Part shown: in pieces, positions 23,712-32,212 of the stretch
Position numbering within the stretch: the first letter of the stretch is position 1
How the letters are laid out: each line of letters begins with the position of its first letter
NCBI RefSeq assembly: GCF_024227715.1
Contig: NZ_CP100448.1
Coordinates: 1,488,001 to 1,552,000 of the forward strand
Length of the DNA: 64,000 nucleotides
Direction of reading: 5' to 3'
Source of the DNA: Halomarina litorea
GTDB lineage: Archaea > Halobacteriota > Halobacteria > Halobacteriales > Haloarculaceae
Made by a program: the position numbers and the translations under genes
Notes under the pieces: generated by a model
What the model saw: the letters and a program-made list of their open reading frames with translations, nothing else
What the model was told of the DNA's origin: nothing
Database searches by the model: none

Positions 23712-25352
23712 ATGAGTACCGCTGATACGGATGCCGTCACCGTCGCGGCCGACGGCATCTCCGTGGAGAAATCGTTCGAACCGGACGAGTTCCCCGTCCC
23801 GGCCATCGCCTTCGTCGTCGAGTCGGAGCGAGACACGCCCGCCACCTTCCGGCTGGTCGACGACCTGCCCGAGGGGGTCGGTCCGGAGGACGTCGGCTTC
23901 CACCCCGACTACGGCGAAGAGTACTGGACCGTCGAGGGGACGCGAATCGTCTTCGAGCGCGAGTTCGACCCCGGCGAGTCGTTCACCACGGTGTACGGCC
24001 TTCGAGACGGCGAGTTCGGCTCCGGCGACCAGTTCCTCGGCGCGCCCGACGTCGAGACGAACCGCACCGCGAACGACCCGGTCGGGACGAACAACAGCCA
24101 GGTGGTCCGGGACGTCATCGCCGGGACCGCCGACACCGTCCCCGGCCTCGAGGACGAGACGGACGAGGAGGAGATCGTCCCCCTCGACCTGAACGACCCC
24201 GGCGCCGTCGGCGCCCCGGCCGGCGGGAACGAGGCGGCGGACGCGGAGCGAGCAGTCGCCCCCGCAGAACCGGAGGCGGACGATGCAGACGAGGCCGTCG
24301 TCGACGACCCCACCACCGACGTCGAGACGCCTTCGCCCGAGGACGACACCGACGTCGAGTCCGCCGGCTCCGACGACGCGGTCCCGAGCGCGGGGGTGGG
24401 GGCGGCCGACCGACCTCCCGCGTTCGAGTCCGGGGTCGCCGCGGCCCTCGTCGACGAACTCCGCACCGGGACGGTCGACGACGAGGTCGCCGCCGAACTC
24501 AGAGAACACCTCGGCGTCGCCGAGGAACGCGCCGCGGGTGGAGACGGCGGCGCGGCGGCCAACAGCGTCGAGACGCGACTCAAACACGTCCAGAGCGGAC
24601 TGAGCGACATGCGCGCGTACGTCGACGCGCTGGAGGCGTTCATCGACGAGGAGGGCGAGGCCCAACAGGTCCTCGGCGACCTCCGCACGTCGGTCGAGGC
24701 GCTGGACGGCCGCGTGGACGGCGTCGGGGAGCGCGTCACCGCCGTGGACGACCGCGTCTCTGCCATCGACGAGCGCGCCGAGGGCGTGAGCGAGCGACTC
24801 GGGGCCGTCGAGGACGAGACCGACGACCGCTTCGGGGCCGTCGAGTCCCGACTGGACTCGCTCGACGACCGGACGGACGACGTCGCGGCCACGGCCGACG
24901 ACGTAGAGGACGGCCTCGTCGGGGTCGAGTCCCGCGTCGACGGCCTCCGGACCGACCTACTCGCCGCCGAGACCCAACTGGAGGACCTGCGCGAGGAGGC
25001 CGCCGTCGCCGACGACGTGGAGGCGGTCGTCGCTCGTCTGGACGACGTCGAGGCGGAGGTCGACCGCGTCCAGTCGCTCACCGACCGACTCGACACGTTG
25101 GAGGACGACCTCGACCGGATGGAGACTCTCGCGGGTCGCCTCGACGACCTGGAGGAGGACCTCGACCGGGTCGAGTCCCTCTCGGAGCGCGTCGACGCGG
25201 TCGAATCCGACTTCGGGGACCGGGTCGACGCCATCGAGACCGACCTCGCCGAGTTCGAGGGCTTCCGCGAGCGGATGGCGAGCGTCTTCGCGGCGGCGGG
25301 CGGCGGACCGGCGGCCGACGACGACTCCGACGACGGGTCGGACGACGAGTAA
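23712..25352 (+). CDS. acidic long coiled-coil protein, unknown function
   Basis: A 546-residue protein. Residues 1-115 form a compact beta-rich domain (AVTVAADGISVEKSFEPDEF, then AIAFVVESERDTPATFRLVDD and RIVFEREFDPGESFTTVYGL). An acidic, Ala/Asp/Glu-rich linker follows to about residue 270. From about 280 to 530 the sequence is heptad-patterned coiled coil with recurring text such as RVDGVGERVTAVDDRVSAID and RLDDLEEDLDRVESLSERVD, ending in an Asp/Ser tail. There is no membrane segment or signal peptide, so it is a soluble rod. A TATTACT-type box about 25 nt upstream indicates a leaderless start. Roles as scaffold, filament partner or adaptor are possible; none is shown. Confidence 0.8.
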   Translation: MSTADTDAVTVAADGISVEKSFEPDEFPVPAIAFVVESERDTPATFRLVDDLPEGVGPEDVGFHPDYGEEYWTVEGTRIVFEREFDPGESFTTVYGLRDGEFGSGDQFLGAPDVETNRTANDPVGTNNSQVVRDVIAGTADTVPGLEDETDEEEIVPLDLNDPGAVGAPAGGNEAADAERAVAPAEPEADDADEAVVDDPTTDVETPSPEDDTDVESAGSDDAVPSAGVGAADRPPAFESGVAAALVDELRTGTVDDEVAAELREHLGVAEERAAGGDGGAAANSVETRLKHVQSGLSDMRAYVDALEAFIDEEGEAQQVLGDLRTSVEALDGRVDGVGERVTAVDDRVSAIDERAEGVSERLGAVEDETDDRFGAVESRLDSLDDRTDDVAATADDVEDGLVGVESRVDGLRTDLLAAETQLEDLREEAAVADDVEAVVARLDDVEAEVDRVQSLTDRLDTLEDDLDRMETLAGRLDDLEEDLDRVESLSERVDAVESDFGDRVDAIETDLAEFEGFRERMASVFAAAGGGPAADDDSDDGSDDE

Positions 25353-25409
25353 CACGCCGCGCGGGGAGCAATCGGACGCGTTTTACCGCCGGAGGTGGAG
25401 TTCCCGACA

Positions 25410-26282
25410 ATGGCAACCATCAGCGTCGCCGTCCCCCGCAAGGGTCGCCCGCTCGAAGCAGTGCTCGAACGGGTGGCCGCGCATACGGAGACGGCCGGAC
25501 TCGCTGACGAGGTCATCTCGACGCTACGCTACGAGAAGGCGGTGACGAAGGACGACCAGACCGCGGACCGTCCGGTCTACGAGCGACTGGCCGACTACAG
25601 CGACGGCAACGCCGAGTTCTCCCTGTTGCGAGACGCCCGCGAGGGGTTCCCCCGGCGCATCGTCTTCGACTCTGCGACGTTCCCGCTGGGCGACCACGAC
25701 CTGCAACTGGTGGGCCGCGAGGAACCGTTCCGGGCGCTCCGGAAACACGAGTTCGCGCTCGGGTTCGACAGCGCCGACCTCGTCCTGGAGGAAGTCGTCC
25801 GTCTCGACCCGGATCCCCTCGCGGACATCGCGGACATCAACGACCGCATCGACCCGCGCGACACGGACGTGCGCGTCGTCACGGGCCTCGGAGACACGGT
25901 GTACCACACGCTCCTCGCCACGCCGGAGGTCGCGAGCGGTGACCTCGACCGCTCGTTCGTCGCCGACTACGAGGGTCCCCTGTGTATCTCCCCGCGCTAC
26001 GAACGCCTCGTGGAGGCGGTCCTCGGCACCGATGCCCTCGAAGACGTCACGTTCTGTTACCCCGGCGGGGGCGAGGAGGAGGAGGCCGCCATCTCCGAGG
26101 CCGGCCTCGGCGTCTACGTGACCGTGACGGGGTCGACCGCCCGCGACCACGGCCTCGTCGTCGGCGACGGCCTGTTCCCCAGCGAGACGGTCCTGCTGGA
26201 GAACCACCGTGAGACGACGCCGGTCCACGAGGAGGTCGAGGCGCTGTTCGACCCCGTTGAGACGGAACTGGCGGCGCTGTAG
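25410..26282 (+). CDS. HisG-like (periplasmic-binding-fold) protein
   Basis: A 290-residue protein. The start MATISVAVPRKGRPLEAVLERV resembles the phosphoribosyl-binding start of ATP phosphoribosyltransferase (HisG: AVPNKGR), and the later RIVFDSATFPLGDHDLQLVGREE and FALGFDSADLVLEE fit the same two-domain fold. GLGDTVYHTLL and DHGLVVGDGLFPSETVLLENH follow. The classical HisG text is not fully conserved, and no other histidine gene is nearby, so it may be a divergent relative with another substrate. The ATG is preceded by GGAGGTGGAG. Regulation not visible. I hold the family call with only moderate confidence. Confidence 0.6.
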   Translation: MATISVAVPRKGRPLEAVLERVAAHTETAGLADEVISTLRYEKAVTKDDQTADRPVYERLADYSDGNAEFSLLRDAREGFPRRIVFDSATFPLGDHDLQLVGREEPFRALRKHEFALGFDSADLVLEEVVRLDPDPLADIADINDRIDPRDTDVRVVTGLGDTVYHTLLATPEVASGDLDRSFVADYEGPLCISPRYERLVEAVLGTDALEDVTFCYPGGGEEEEAAISEAGLGVYVTVTGSTARDHGLVVGDGLFPSETVLLENHRETTPVHEEVEALFDPVETELAAL

Positions 26283-26384
26283 CGCGTCGGAGCGCACCGG
26301 AGCGCGCCGTACCAACTGGCGGTAGCCCCCACGTCCTGCCGATTCTCCCGACGTTATCCGCGCGCCGCGGCTAGCGGGTGGTAC

Positions 26385-27416
26385 ATGTCCGACTCCAGCG
26401 ACAGCACGATGCGAGCGGTACAGGTCCCCGAACCCGGCGGCGACTTCGAGGCCGTCGACCGCGAGATACCCGACCCGGAACCGAACGAGGTGCGAGTCGC
26501 CGTGGACGCCTGCGGGGTCTGTCACAGCGACGCCTTCGTCAAGGAGGGGGCGTTCCCCGGTATCGACTACCCCCGGACGCCCGGCCACGAGGTGGCGGGG
26601 CGCGTCGACGCCGTCGGCGAGGACGTCGAGGGGTGGGAGGCGGGTCAGCGCGTCGGCGTCGGCTGGCACGGCGGGCACTGCTTCACCTGTGACGCCTGTC
26701 GCCGCGGCGACTTCATCAACTGCGAGGACGCCCTCGTGACGGGCATCGCCTTCGACGGCGGCTACGCCGAGTACCTGACCGCCCCTGCGGAGGCACTCGC
26801 CGCCATGCCCGAGGACCTCGCACCGGTCGACGCCGCACCCCTGCTCTGTGCGGGGGTCACGACGTTCAACGCGCTTCGTAACACGGACGCCGGTCCCGGT
26901 GACCTCGTCGCCGTGCAGGGTATCGGCGGCCTCGGCCACCTCGGGGTGCAGTACGCCAGTCGTGCGGGCTTCGAGACGGTCGCGCTCTCGCGGGGCACCG
27001 AGAAGCGGGACCTCGCGCTGGACCTCGGCGCGGACCACTACGTCGACACCGAGAGCGAGGACCCCGCGGAGGCGCTCACCGAGTTGGGCGGCGCGTCCGT
27101 CGTCCTCGCCACTGCCCCGAGCGCGGACGCCATCGAGTCCGTCGTCGGCGGACTGGGTGACAACGGCGAACTCGTCGCCGTCGGCGTCCCCGGCGAACCG
27201 GTGTCGGTGGACGTCCAGCAACTCGTGATGGGCAAGCGCTCGGTATCCGGGTGGGCCTCGGGGACCGCGAAGGACTCACAGGACACGCTGGAGTTCAGCG
27301 ACCTGCGCGACGTGACGCCGATGGTAGAGGAGTTCGCGCTGGAGGAGGCCGACGAGGCGTATCAGGCGATGATGGACAACGAGGCGCGCTTCCGGTCGGT
27401 CGTCGTTCCCGAGTAG
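26385..27416 (+). CDS. zinc-dependent alcohol dehydrogenase
   Basis: A 343-residue medium-chain dehydrogenase. Catalytic zinc ligands are in CGVCHSDAFVKEG (Cys) and TPGHEVAGRV (His, Glu). The structural-zinc loop is only partly conserved: HGGHCFTCDACRRGDFINC has four cysteines. The Rossmann motif AVQGIGGLGHLGVQYA and LGADHYVDT bind NAD(P). It therefore oxidises alcohols or reduces aldehydes. The start is the ATG of MSDSSDSTMRAVQVPEPG. The end SVVVPE is usual for the family. It converges on the VIT1-like gene. The substrate is not predictable. Confidence 0.94.
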   Translation: MSDSSDSTMRAVQVPEPGGDFEAVDREIPDPEPNEVRVAVDACGVCHSDAFVKEGAFPGIDYPRTPGHEVAGRVDAVGEDVEGWEAGQRVGVGWHGGHCFTCDACRRGDFINCEDALVTGIAFDGGYAEYLTAPAEALAAMPEDLAPVDAAPLLCAGVTTFNALRNTDAGPGDLVAVQGIGGLGHLGVQYASRAGFETVALSRGTEKRDLALDLGADHYVDTESEDPAEALTELGGASVVLATAPSADAIESVVGGLGDNGELVAVGVPGEPVSVDVQQLVMGKRSVSGWASGTAKDSQDTLEFSDLRDVTPMVEEFALEEADEAYQAMMDNEARFRSVVVPE

Positions 27417-27426
27417 GCCGCTTCGC

Positions 27427-27981
27427 TCAGACCAGCCCCTTCAACAGCGTTCCGACGGCGAACGCGACGCCCGCGGCGAGCATCCCGACGACGAACATCT
27501 CGCTGCCGTTGTGGAGCCACGACCGGGCGGTGACGAGACTTCTGCTCGCCCCGACGACGAAGAAGGCGACGCCGGTGAACAGCACCGACAGCGGGAACAG
27601 CGGTTCGACCGCGAGGAGGTAGGGGACGAGCGGGAGCACCCCCGCGGTGACGAACGCCGCGAACGTGGCGAAGGCCGTCCGCGTGGGGCGCTTCCCGTCG
27701 TCGCGTGGACGGCCGCCCGGTTCGGCCGTCTCCCCGCTGCGGGCCGCACGGTAGTCCCGCTCCGACCGTCGGCTGAGGTAGTTGCTCATCCCCATCGAGA
27801 ACCCGTCCGCGAACAGGTTGGCGGCACCGAGGACGAGGACGATGGCGGGGTCGAGCGCGGCCCCGGCTACCCCCGCGACGACGGCGAACGTCGTCACGAT
27901 GCCGTCGTTCGCGCCGTAGATGAGTTCCGCGATGTACTGCCCCGGCGGGTCGATGTCGTCGCCCAGTACCCGTTCGAGCAT
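27427..27981 (-). CDS. VIT1/CCC1-family metal-ion transporter
   Basis: A 184-residue membrane protein of the VIT1/CCC1 family, which moves Fe2+ or Mn2+ out of the cytosol. The first helix carries the signature IYGANDGIVTTFAVVAGVAGA and the next NLFADGFSMGMSNYLS, with the conserved Asp, Gly and Met residues that line the pore. Four or five hydrophobic segments are visible. The long ferritin-like insertion seen in some relatives is absent; a short Arg/Asp-rich loop replaces the cytoplasmic metal-binding part. It has no neighbour of related function here. Confidence 0.88.
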   Translation of the reverse strand: MLERVLGDDIDPPGQYIAELIYGANDGIVTTFAVVAGVAGAALDPAIVLVLGAANLFADGFSMGMSNYLSRRSERDYRAARSGETAEPGGRPRDDGKRPTRTAFATFAAFVTAGVLPLVPYLLAVEPLFPLSVLFTGVAFFVVGASRSLVTARSWLHNGSEMFVVGMLAAGVAFAVGTLLKGLV

Positions 27982-28057
27982 GGGTGAGGGTGGCGGGGCG
28001 TCGGCCTAAGCTCTCGCCCGACAATCACTTCTTGGCCACCCGCGACCTACCCTCCCC

Positions 28058-28579
28058 ATGTACCGGGCTATCCTCGTGCCGACGGACGTTCACGAGAGCG
28101 AAGCTCTCGTGAGCCAGCCAGAACCGTCACGTTCTGGTGACGGGAGCGACCCCGCGCGGGGGGCGCTGGACCACGCCATCGACCTCGCGGGGCAGTACGG
28201 CGCGTCGCTGCACGTCCTCTTCGTCGTCGACACGCGGGCGATTCCGGCCAGCCCCCACGCGGACGACGTCGTCGCGGCCATCCGGGCGGTCGGCGAGGCG
28301 GTGACGGACGAGGCCGTCGCCGTCGCGACCCGGGCGGGAGTCGAGTGCGTCGGGTCCATCCGGGCGGGCGTCCCCGCCTCTGAGGTCATCGACTACGCCG
28401 CCGACCACGACGTGAACCTCGTCGTGATGGGCACGCACGGGCGGACCGATCTGCGGCGCTACCTCCTCGGGAGCGTCGCCGAACGCGTCGTCCGCGAGTC
28501 GCCCGTGCCGGTCCTGACGGTTCGAGGGGACGGCCCGGACGGTGGCGGCCCGGGGACCCCCGCCGGGAGGGGGGCGTGA
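28058..28579 (+). CDS. universal stress protein with an 18-residue insertion
   Basis: A 173-residue UspA-domain protein. It begins [10 protein letters not shown], where the family normally continues with GSD. Here 18 residues ([18 protein letters not shown]) stand between VPTD and [16 protein letters not shown]. The ATP-binding motif near the end, [21 protein letters not shown], is intact. The insertion is encoded by 54 nt made almost entirely of two palindromes, and it keeps the frame, so it behaves like an inserted repeat rather than a natural loop. It falls in the loop after beta-1, where ATP binds. The protein may still fold. A second modified USP lies 380 nt downstream on the other strand. 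Confidence 0.88.
   Translation: MYRAILVPTDVHESEALVSQPEPSRSGDGSDPARGALDHAIDLAGQYGASLHVLFVVDTRAIPASPHADDVVAAIRAVGEAVTDEAVAVATRAGVECVGSIRAGVPASEVIDYAADHDVNLVVMGTHGRTDLRRYLLGSVAERVVRESPVPVLTVRGDGPDGGGPGTPAGRGA
28088..28141 (+). repeat. 54-nt in-frame palindromic insertion inside the USP gene
   Basis: It consists of two adjacent hairpins. The first is TCACGAGAGC-GAA-GCTCTCGTGA (10-bp stem); the second is CCAGAAC-CGTCAC-GTTCTGG (7-bp stem). The element ends in GAC, repeating the GAC that precedes it, which may be a short target duplication. Length is divisible by three and the codons are all sense codons, so the gene remains open. No transposase is nearby. Confidence 0.7.
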
Positions 28580-28584
28580 CGTCG

Positions 28585-28941
28585 ATGGCGGGACCGATAA
28601 CCGGGCAGCGGACCCCCTCCCCGACGCGCCGTGAGATGCTCCGCTGGGTCGCCGTCGGGTCGGCACTCCTCATCGCGGCCGTCAATGTCGGCCTCGGGAT
28701 GGTGACGGGCGATCCGGTGTTCGCGCTCGTGGGGGCGACCTACGGCTTCGGGGTCGCCCTCTATCTCTCCCCGCTCTGGCGGCCGGTGTGCTACGCGCTC
28801 GCGGCGCTCCACACGGGCGTCCTCGGCGTCCTCTGGGTGCTCGACGGAATGCCACACCGGGCCACCGGCCTCGCCGTCGGCGTCGTCGCGACCGTGTTCG
28901 TCGTGACGGTCCTCTCCCTGTTCGTCACCGAACGGTCGTGA
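28585..28941 (+). CDS. small three-to-four-helix membrane protein, unknown function
   Basis: A 118-residue membrane protein (MAGPITGQRTPSPTRREML onward). Hydrophobic helices lie at about residues 23-40, 46-62, 68-88 and 96-113. I recognise no family. It begins six nt after the stop codon of the USP gene and probably forms an operon with it; a GGAGGGG run about 12 nt before the ATG may serve as ribosome-binding site. An overlapping GTG three codons earlier is possible. The function is unknown. Confidence 0.7.
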   Translation: MAGPITGQRTPSPTRREMLRWVAVGSALLIAAVNVGLGMVTGDPVFALVGATYGFGVALYLSPLWRPVCYALAALHTGVLGVLWVLDGMPHRATGLAVGVVATVFVVTVLSLFVTERS

Positions 28942-28959
28942 GGCACGAGCGCCCCGGAC

Positions 28960-29283
28960 TCAGACCGGGAGGACGGGGACCTCCGAGAGTCGGATGACGC
29001 GGTCGGTGACGCTCCCGATGTGGAGGCGCGCGACGCCGCCCGCCCCGCGGCGACCCATCACGGTGAGGTCGACGTCGTGGTCGGCGGCGAACGACAGGAT
29101 GGACTCGTAGGGTGAGCCACGCAGGCAGTGGGTCTCGACGGTGACGCCCGCCGCCACGACGGCGTCGAGGGCGGACTGGCCGCGTTCCTCCCACGCCTCC
29201 AGCGCGAGTTCGAAGCTCCCGGGCGCCGGTGTCATCCCGTAGCTCTCGTCAACGTCCGTCGGTACGAGGATGGTTCGGTACAT
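28960..29283 (-). CDS. universal stress protein shortened by internal deletion
   Basis: A 107-residue UspA-domain protein; complete relatives usually have 135-150 residues. It starts MYRTILVPTDV and then continues with DESYGMTPAPGSFELALEAWEERG, which in other USPs comes only after the first helix and second strand. About 30 residues (helix 1 and strand 2) therefore seem to be missing. The C-terminal ATP-binding block GRRGAGGVARLHIGSVTDRVI is intact. Reading around the break point resembles the insertion point of the neighbouring USP (CCGACGGACGTT followed by ACGAGAGC in both). The start is the ATG 18 codons inside the longest open frame. Confidence 0.85.
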   Translation of the reverse strand: MYRTILVPTDVDESYGMTPAPGSFELALEAWEERGQSALDAVVAAGVTVETHCLRGSPYESILSFAADHDVDLTVMGRRGAGGVARLHIGSVTDRVIRLSEVPVLPV

Positions 29284-29333
29284 ACTGACGATCGGGCGCG
29301 AGCGGATTTGAGGTTCGCCGCCAGCGAGAGGGG

Positions 29334-30065
29334 TCACCGGCCGGCGACGGCCGCGAGAAGCGCCTCCCGGCGGAGGTAGCCGACGAGGGTGAGGGCGACG
29401 AGGGCGGCGACGACGAGGAGACCTTCCGCGAGGTGTGCGTCCGCCACCTGCGCGCCCGCGAGGTTGGCGAGGAAGTACCCCGGCGCGCGCCCGACCAGCG
29501 AGGCGGCGACGAGTTTCGACAGGTCGATGTCCGTCAGACCGGCGAGAAAGCAGACTGCGTCGTCGGGGAGGCCGGGGACGAGGAAGACGAGGAAGATGGC
29601 GAGGAGACCCTGTTCGTCGCCGAAGTCGTCGAACAGGCCGAGCGCGTCCGGGTCGAGCGCCCGTTCCACGTAGGGGCGTCCGTACGCCCGCGAGAACCTG
29701 AAGACGACGTAGCTGCCGATAGTGGCACCGAGGAGGCTGTAGGCCGTCCCCGCGACGACGCCGAAGAGGTAGCCGCTGACGAACCCGAGCACCTGTCCGG
29801 GGACGGGCGCGACCACCACCTGTGCGGCCTGCAGACAGACGAAGGCGACGGGCGCCCAGACGCCGAACCCGGCGACGAACGCCCGGACGGCGACGGGGTC
29901 GGACAGCGCCGACACGCGCGCCCGGAGGACGGCGGCCCCGACGAGCGTCAGGCCGACGACAGCGACGACTAGGAGGAGCGTCGTCCGCCTACTCCTCGCG
30001 TCGGCGAACAGGTGCGCGGGACGCGAAGGGCCGGACGTCCCCGACTCGGCGCTGCGTTCGGACAC
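29334..30065 (-). CDS. TVP38/TMEM64 (DedA-like) membrane protein
   Basis: A 243-residue membrane protein of the TVP38/TMEM64 (SNARE-associated Golgi protein) family. The family core is well preserved: APVAFVCLQAAQVVVAPVPGQVLGFVSGYLFG, then GSYVVFRFSRAYGRPYVER and FLVPGLPDDAVCFLAGL. About six helices are visible. Related proteins in eukaryotes act as lipid scramblases; the archaeal role is open. The start is GTG (VSERSAESGTSG). The open frame continues upstream but runs through the divergently transcribed molybdoenzyme gene. The two start codons are about 80 nt apart, so the promoters overlap. Confidence 0.85.
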   Translation of the reverse strand: MSERSAESGTSGPSRPAHLFADARSRRTTLLLVVAVVGLTLVGAAVLRARVSALSDPVAVRAFVAGFGVWAPVAFVCLQAAQVVVAPVPGQVLGFVSGYLFGVVAGTAYSLLGATIGSYVVFRFSRAYGRPYVERALDPDALGLFDDFGDEQGLLAIFLVFLVPGLPDDAVCFLAGLTDIDLSKLVAASLVGRAPGYFLANLAGAQVADAHLAEGLLVVAALVALTLVGYLRREALLAAVAGR

Positions 30066-30146
30066 GTCCGTTCGTTGGTCGCGGGGGGAGAAAGCAATAG
30101 TGACAGCGACAGCACAGCTAAGCCCCTCCCCGAGACATAGTATCAC

Positions 30147-32207
30147 ATGGAGCGCCCGTCGGGACGCACGTTCACCCCCCGCGAGAGCGTCTGTCCGTTC
30201 TGTGGCGTGGGCTGTGGTGTCCAGTACGACCCCGCGACGGGGGCGGCCCGTGGGTGGCGCGGCCCCGTCAACACGCGCGGCGAGGTGTGCCCGAAGGGCG
30301 TCGCCGCCTTCGACGTGGTCGACCACGAGGAGCGACTAACCCGCCCGCTGGTCCGCGAGGACGACGAACTCGTCCCCGCGACGTGGGAGGCGGCCCTCGA
30401 CAGAGTGGCGACGGCGTTCGCGGATGCCCTCGCGGTCCACGGTCCCGAATCGTTGGCCTTCTTCGCCTCCTCGAACTGCACGAACGAGGAGAACTACCTG
30501 CTGGCCAAACTGGCTCGCGCCCTCGGGACGAACACCGTGGACAACTGCGCGCGCCTCTGTCACTCCTCGACGGTGGCGGCCATGCGCGAGCGCTTCGGGG
30601 CGGGCGCGATGACGAACACCCTCGTGGATATCCGGGAGACGGACGCACTGCTGGTCTGGGGGGCAAACCCCGCCGTCAACCACCCCATCATCTTCCGGTC
30701 GTACCTCCTCCCGGCGATACGCGACGGGGCGACGCTGATTCACGTGGACCCCCGCGAGACGGAGACGACGCGCGTCGCGACCCACCACCTCCCGGTCAGG
30801 CCGGGCTACGACATCCCTCTCACCAACGCGATGGCGGCCGTCGTCGTCGAGGAGGGCCTGACCGACGAGACGTTCCTCGCTGACCGGGTTTCGAACGTCG
30901 AGGCGTTCCGCGCGTTCGCGGAGGGCGTCGACGTGGCCGCGACCGCCGAACTCGCCGGCGTCGACCCCGATACCCTGCGCGAGGCGGCCCGGGCGTACGC
31001 TGGGGCGGACCGCGCCGCGATGCTCACGGGGATGGGGACGAGCCAGCACCACTGCGGGACCGACACCGTCCACGCCCTCCTGAACCTCGCGCTCCTGACC
31101 GGCAACGTCGGGAAGCGCGGGGCGGGCGTCAACCCGCTTCGCGGGCAGAACAACGTGCAGGGTGCGGGCGACGTAGGTGCCCTCCCCGACGTCCTCCCGG
31201 GATACCGCCGGGTCACGGACCCCGACGCCCGGCGCGAGGTGGCGGCGGTCTGGGGCTTCGACCCGCCCGCGGAGCCGGGGCTGACGGAAGTCGAGGCCAC
31301 CCACGAGTTCGGTGAGTCGGTCCACGTTGCCTACGTGCTGGGCGAGAACCCCCTCGTCACGGAACCGAACGCCGACCGGGTCCGCGAGCAGTTCGCCCGC
31401 CTCGACTGCCTCGTCGTGCAGGACCTCTTTCTCACCGAGACGGCCCGCGTCGCGGACGTGGTCCTCCCCGGGAGCGCGTGGGCCGAACGTGGCGGTACCG
31501 TGACGAACACCGACCGGCAAGTCCTCCGTATGCGCCCGAACGGCGACCCGCCGGGGGACGCCCGCAGGGACCTCGACATCCTCTGTGCGGTGGGCCGACG
31601 GCTCACGGACCTCCCGTTCGACTACGACGGTCCCGAGGCCGTGTTCGAGGAACTCCGCCGCGTGACGCCCCTGTACGCCGGGATGTCCTACGACGGTATC
31701 GGGACGGGGAGCCAGCGCTGGCCGTTCCCCGAGGGGACCAGCGAGGGCCTGGCCGTCCTCCACCGCGACCGGTTCGCGTCCGGACGACGACGGGCCGACC
31801 TGCGAATCGTCGACCACGTCGACCCCGCCGACGGCGTGGACGACGACCACCTCGTCCTGACGACGGGGCGCGTCCTCGAACACTTCAACAGCGGGGCGCT
31901 CACTCGCCGGTCGGGGATTCTCGTGCGACTCCGGCCGGCGGACGCCCTTCAGATACACCCGGACGACGCGGCGGACCGGGGCATCGCCGACGGCGACAGG
32001 GTCGCCGTCGAGAGCGCCCGCGGGGCCGTCACGGCCACCGCGGACCTGACCCCGGCGATTCGGCGCGGGACGGTCTTCTCGACGTTCCACTTCGCCGACC
32101 CGCTCGTCAATCGTCTCACTGGCGACGCCCTCGATCCCGTCTCACGCATCCCAGAGTACAAACACTCCGCCGTCCGGGTCGCCCCCGCCGACGAGGGCGG
32201 CCCGTAG
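30147..32207 (+). CDS. formate dehydrogenase-like molybdopterin oxidoreductase
   Basis: A 686-residue Mo/W-bis-MGD enzyme of the DMSO-reductase superfamily, closest in motif style to FdhF and assimilatory nitrate reductases. The N-terminal [4Fe-4S] site is Cys16-x2-Cys19-x3-Cys23 (CPFCGVGC) plus Cys48 (VCPKG). NCARLCHSS places Cys138 where formate dehydrogenases have the Mo-bound Cys or Sec, followed by the conserved His. GMGTSQHHCGTD, RGQNNVQGAGDVG and LTTGRVLEHFNSGALTRRS belong to the MGD-binding domains. No signal peptide is present, so it is cytoplasmic. No electron-transfer subunit lies beside it. The P-type ATPase gene starts 5 nt after the stop. Confidence 0.93.
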   Translation: MERPSGRTFTPRESVCPFCGVGCGVQYDPATGAARGWRGPVNTRGEVCPKGVAAFDVVDHEERLTRPLVREDDELVPATWEAALDRVATAFADALAVHGPESLAFFASSNCTNEENYLLAKLARALGTNTVDNCARLCHSSTVAAMRERFGAGAMTNTLVDIRETDALLVWGANPAVNHPIIFRSYLLPAIRDGATLIHVDPRETETTRVATHHLPVRPGYDIPLTNAMAAVVVEEGLTDETFLADRVSNVEAFRAFAEGVDVAATAELAGVDPDTLREAARAYAGADRAAMLTGMGTSQHHCGTDTVHALLNLALLTGNVGKRGAGVNPLRGQNNVQGAGDVGALPDVLPGYRRVTDPDARREVAAVWGFDPPAEPGLTEVEATHEFGESVHVAYVLGENPLVTEPNADRVREQFARLDCLVVQDLFLTETARVADVVLPGSAWAERGGTVTNTDRQVLRMRPNGDPPGDARRDLDILCAVGRRLTDLPFDYDGPEAVFEELRRVTPLYAGMSYDGIGTGSQRWPFPEGTSEGLAVLHRDRFASGRRRADLRIVDHVDPADGVDDDHLVLTTGRVLEHFNSGALTRRSGILVRLRPADALQIHPDDAADRGIADGDRVAVESARGAVTATADLTPAIRRGTVFSTFHFADPLVNRLTGDALDPVSRIPEYKHSAVRVAPADEGGP

Positions 32208-32212
32208 CGGCG

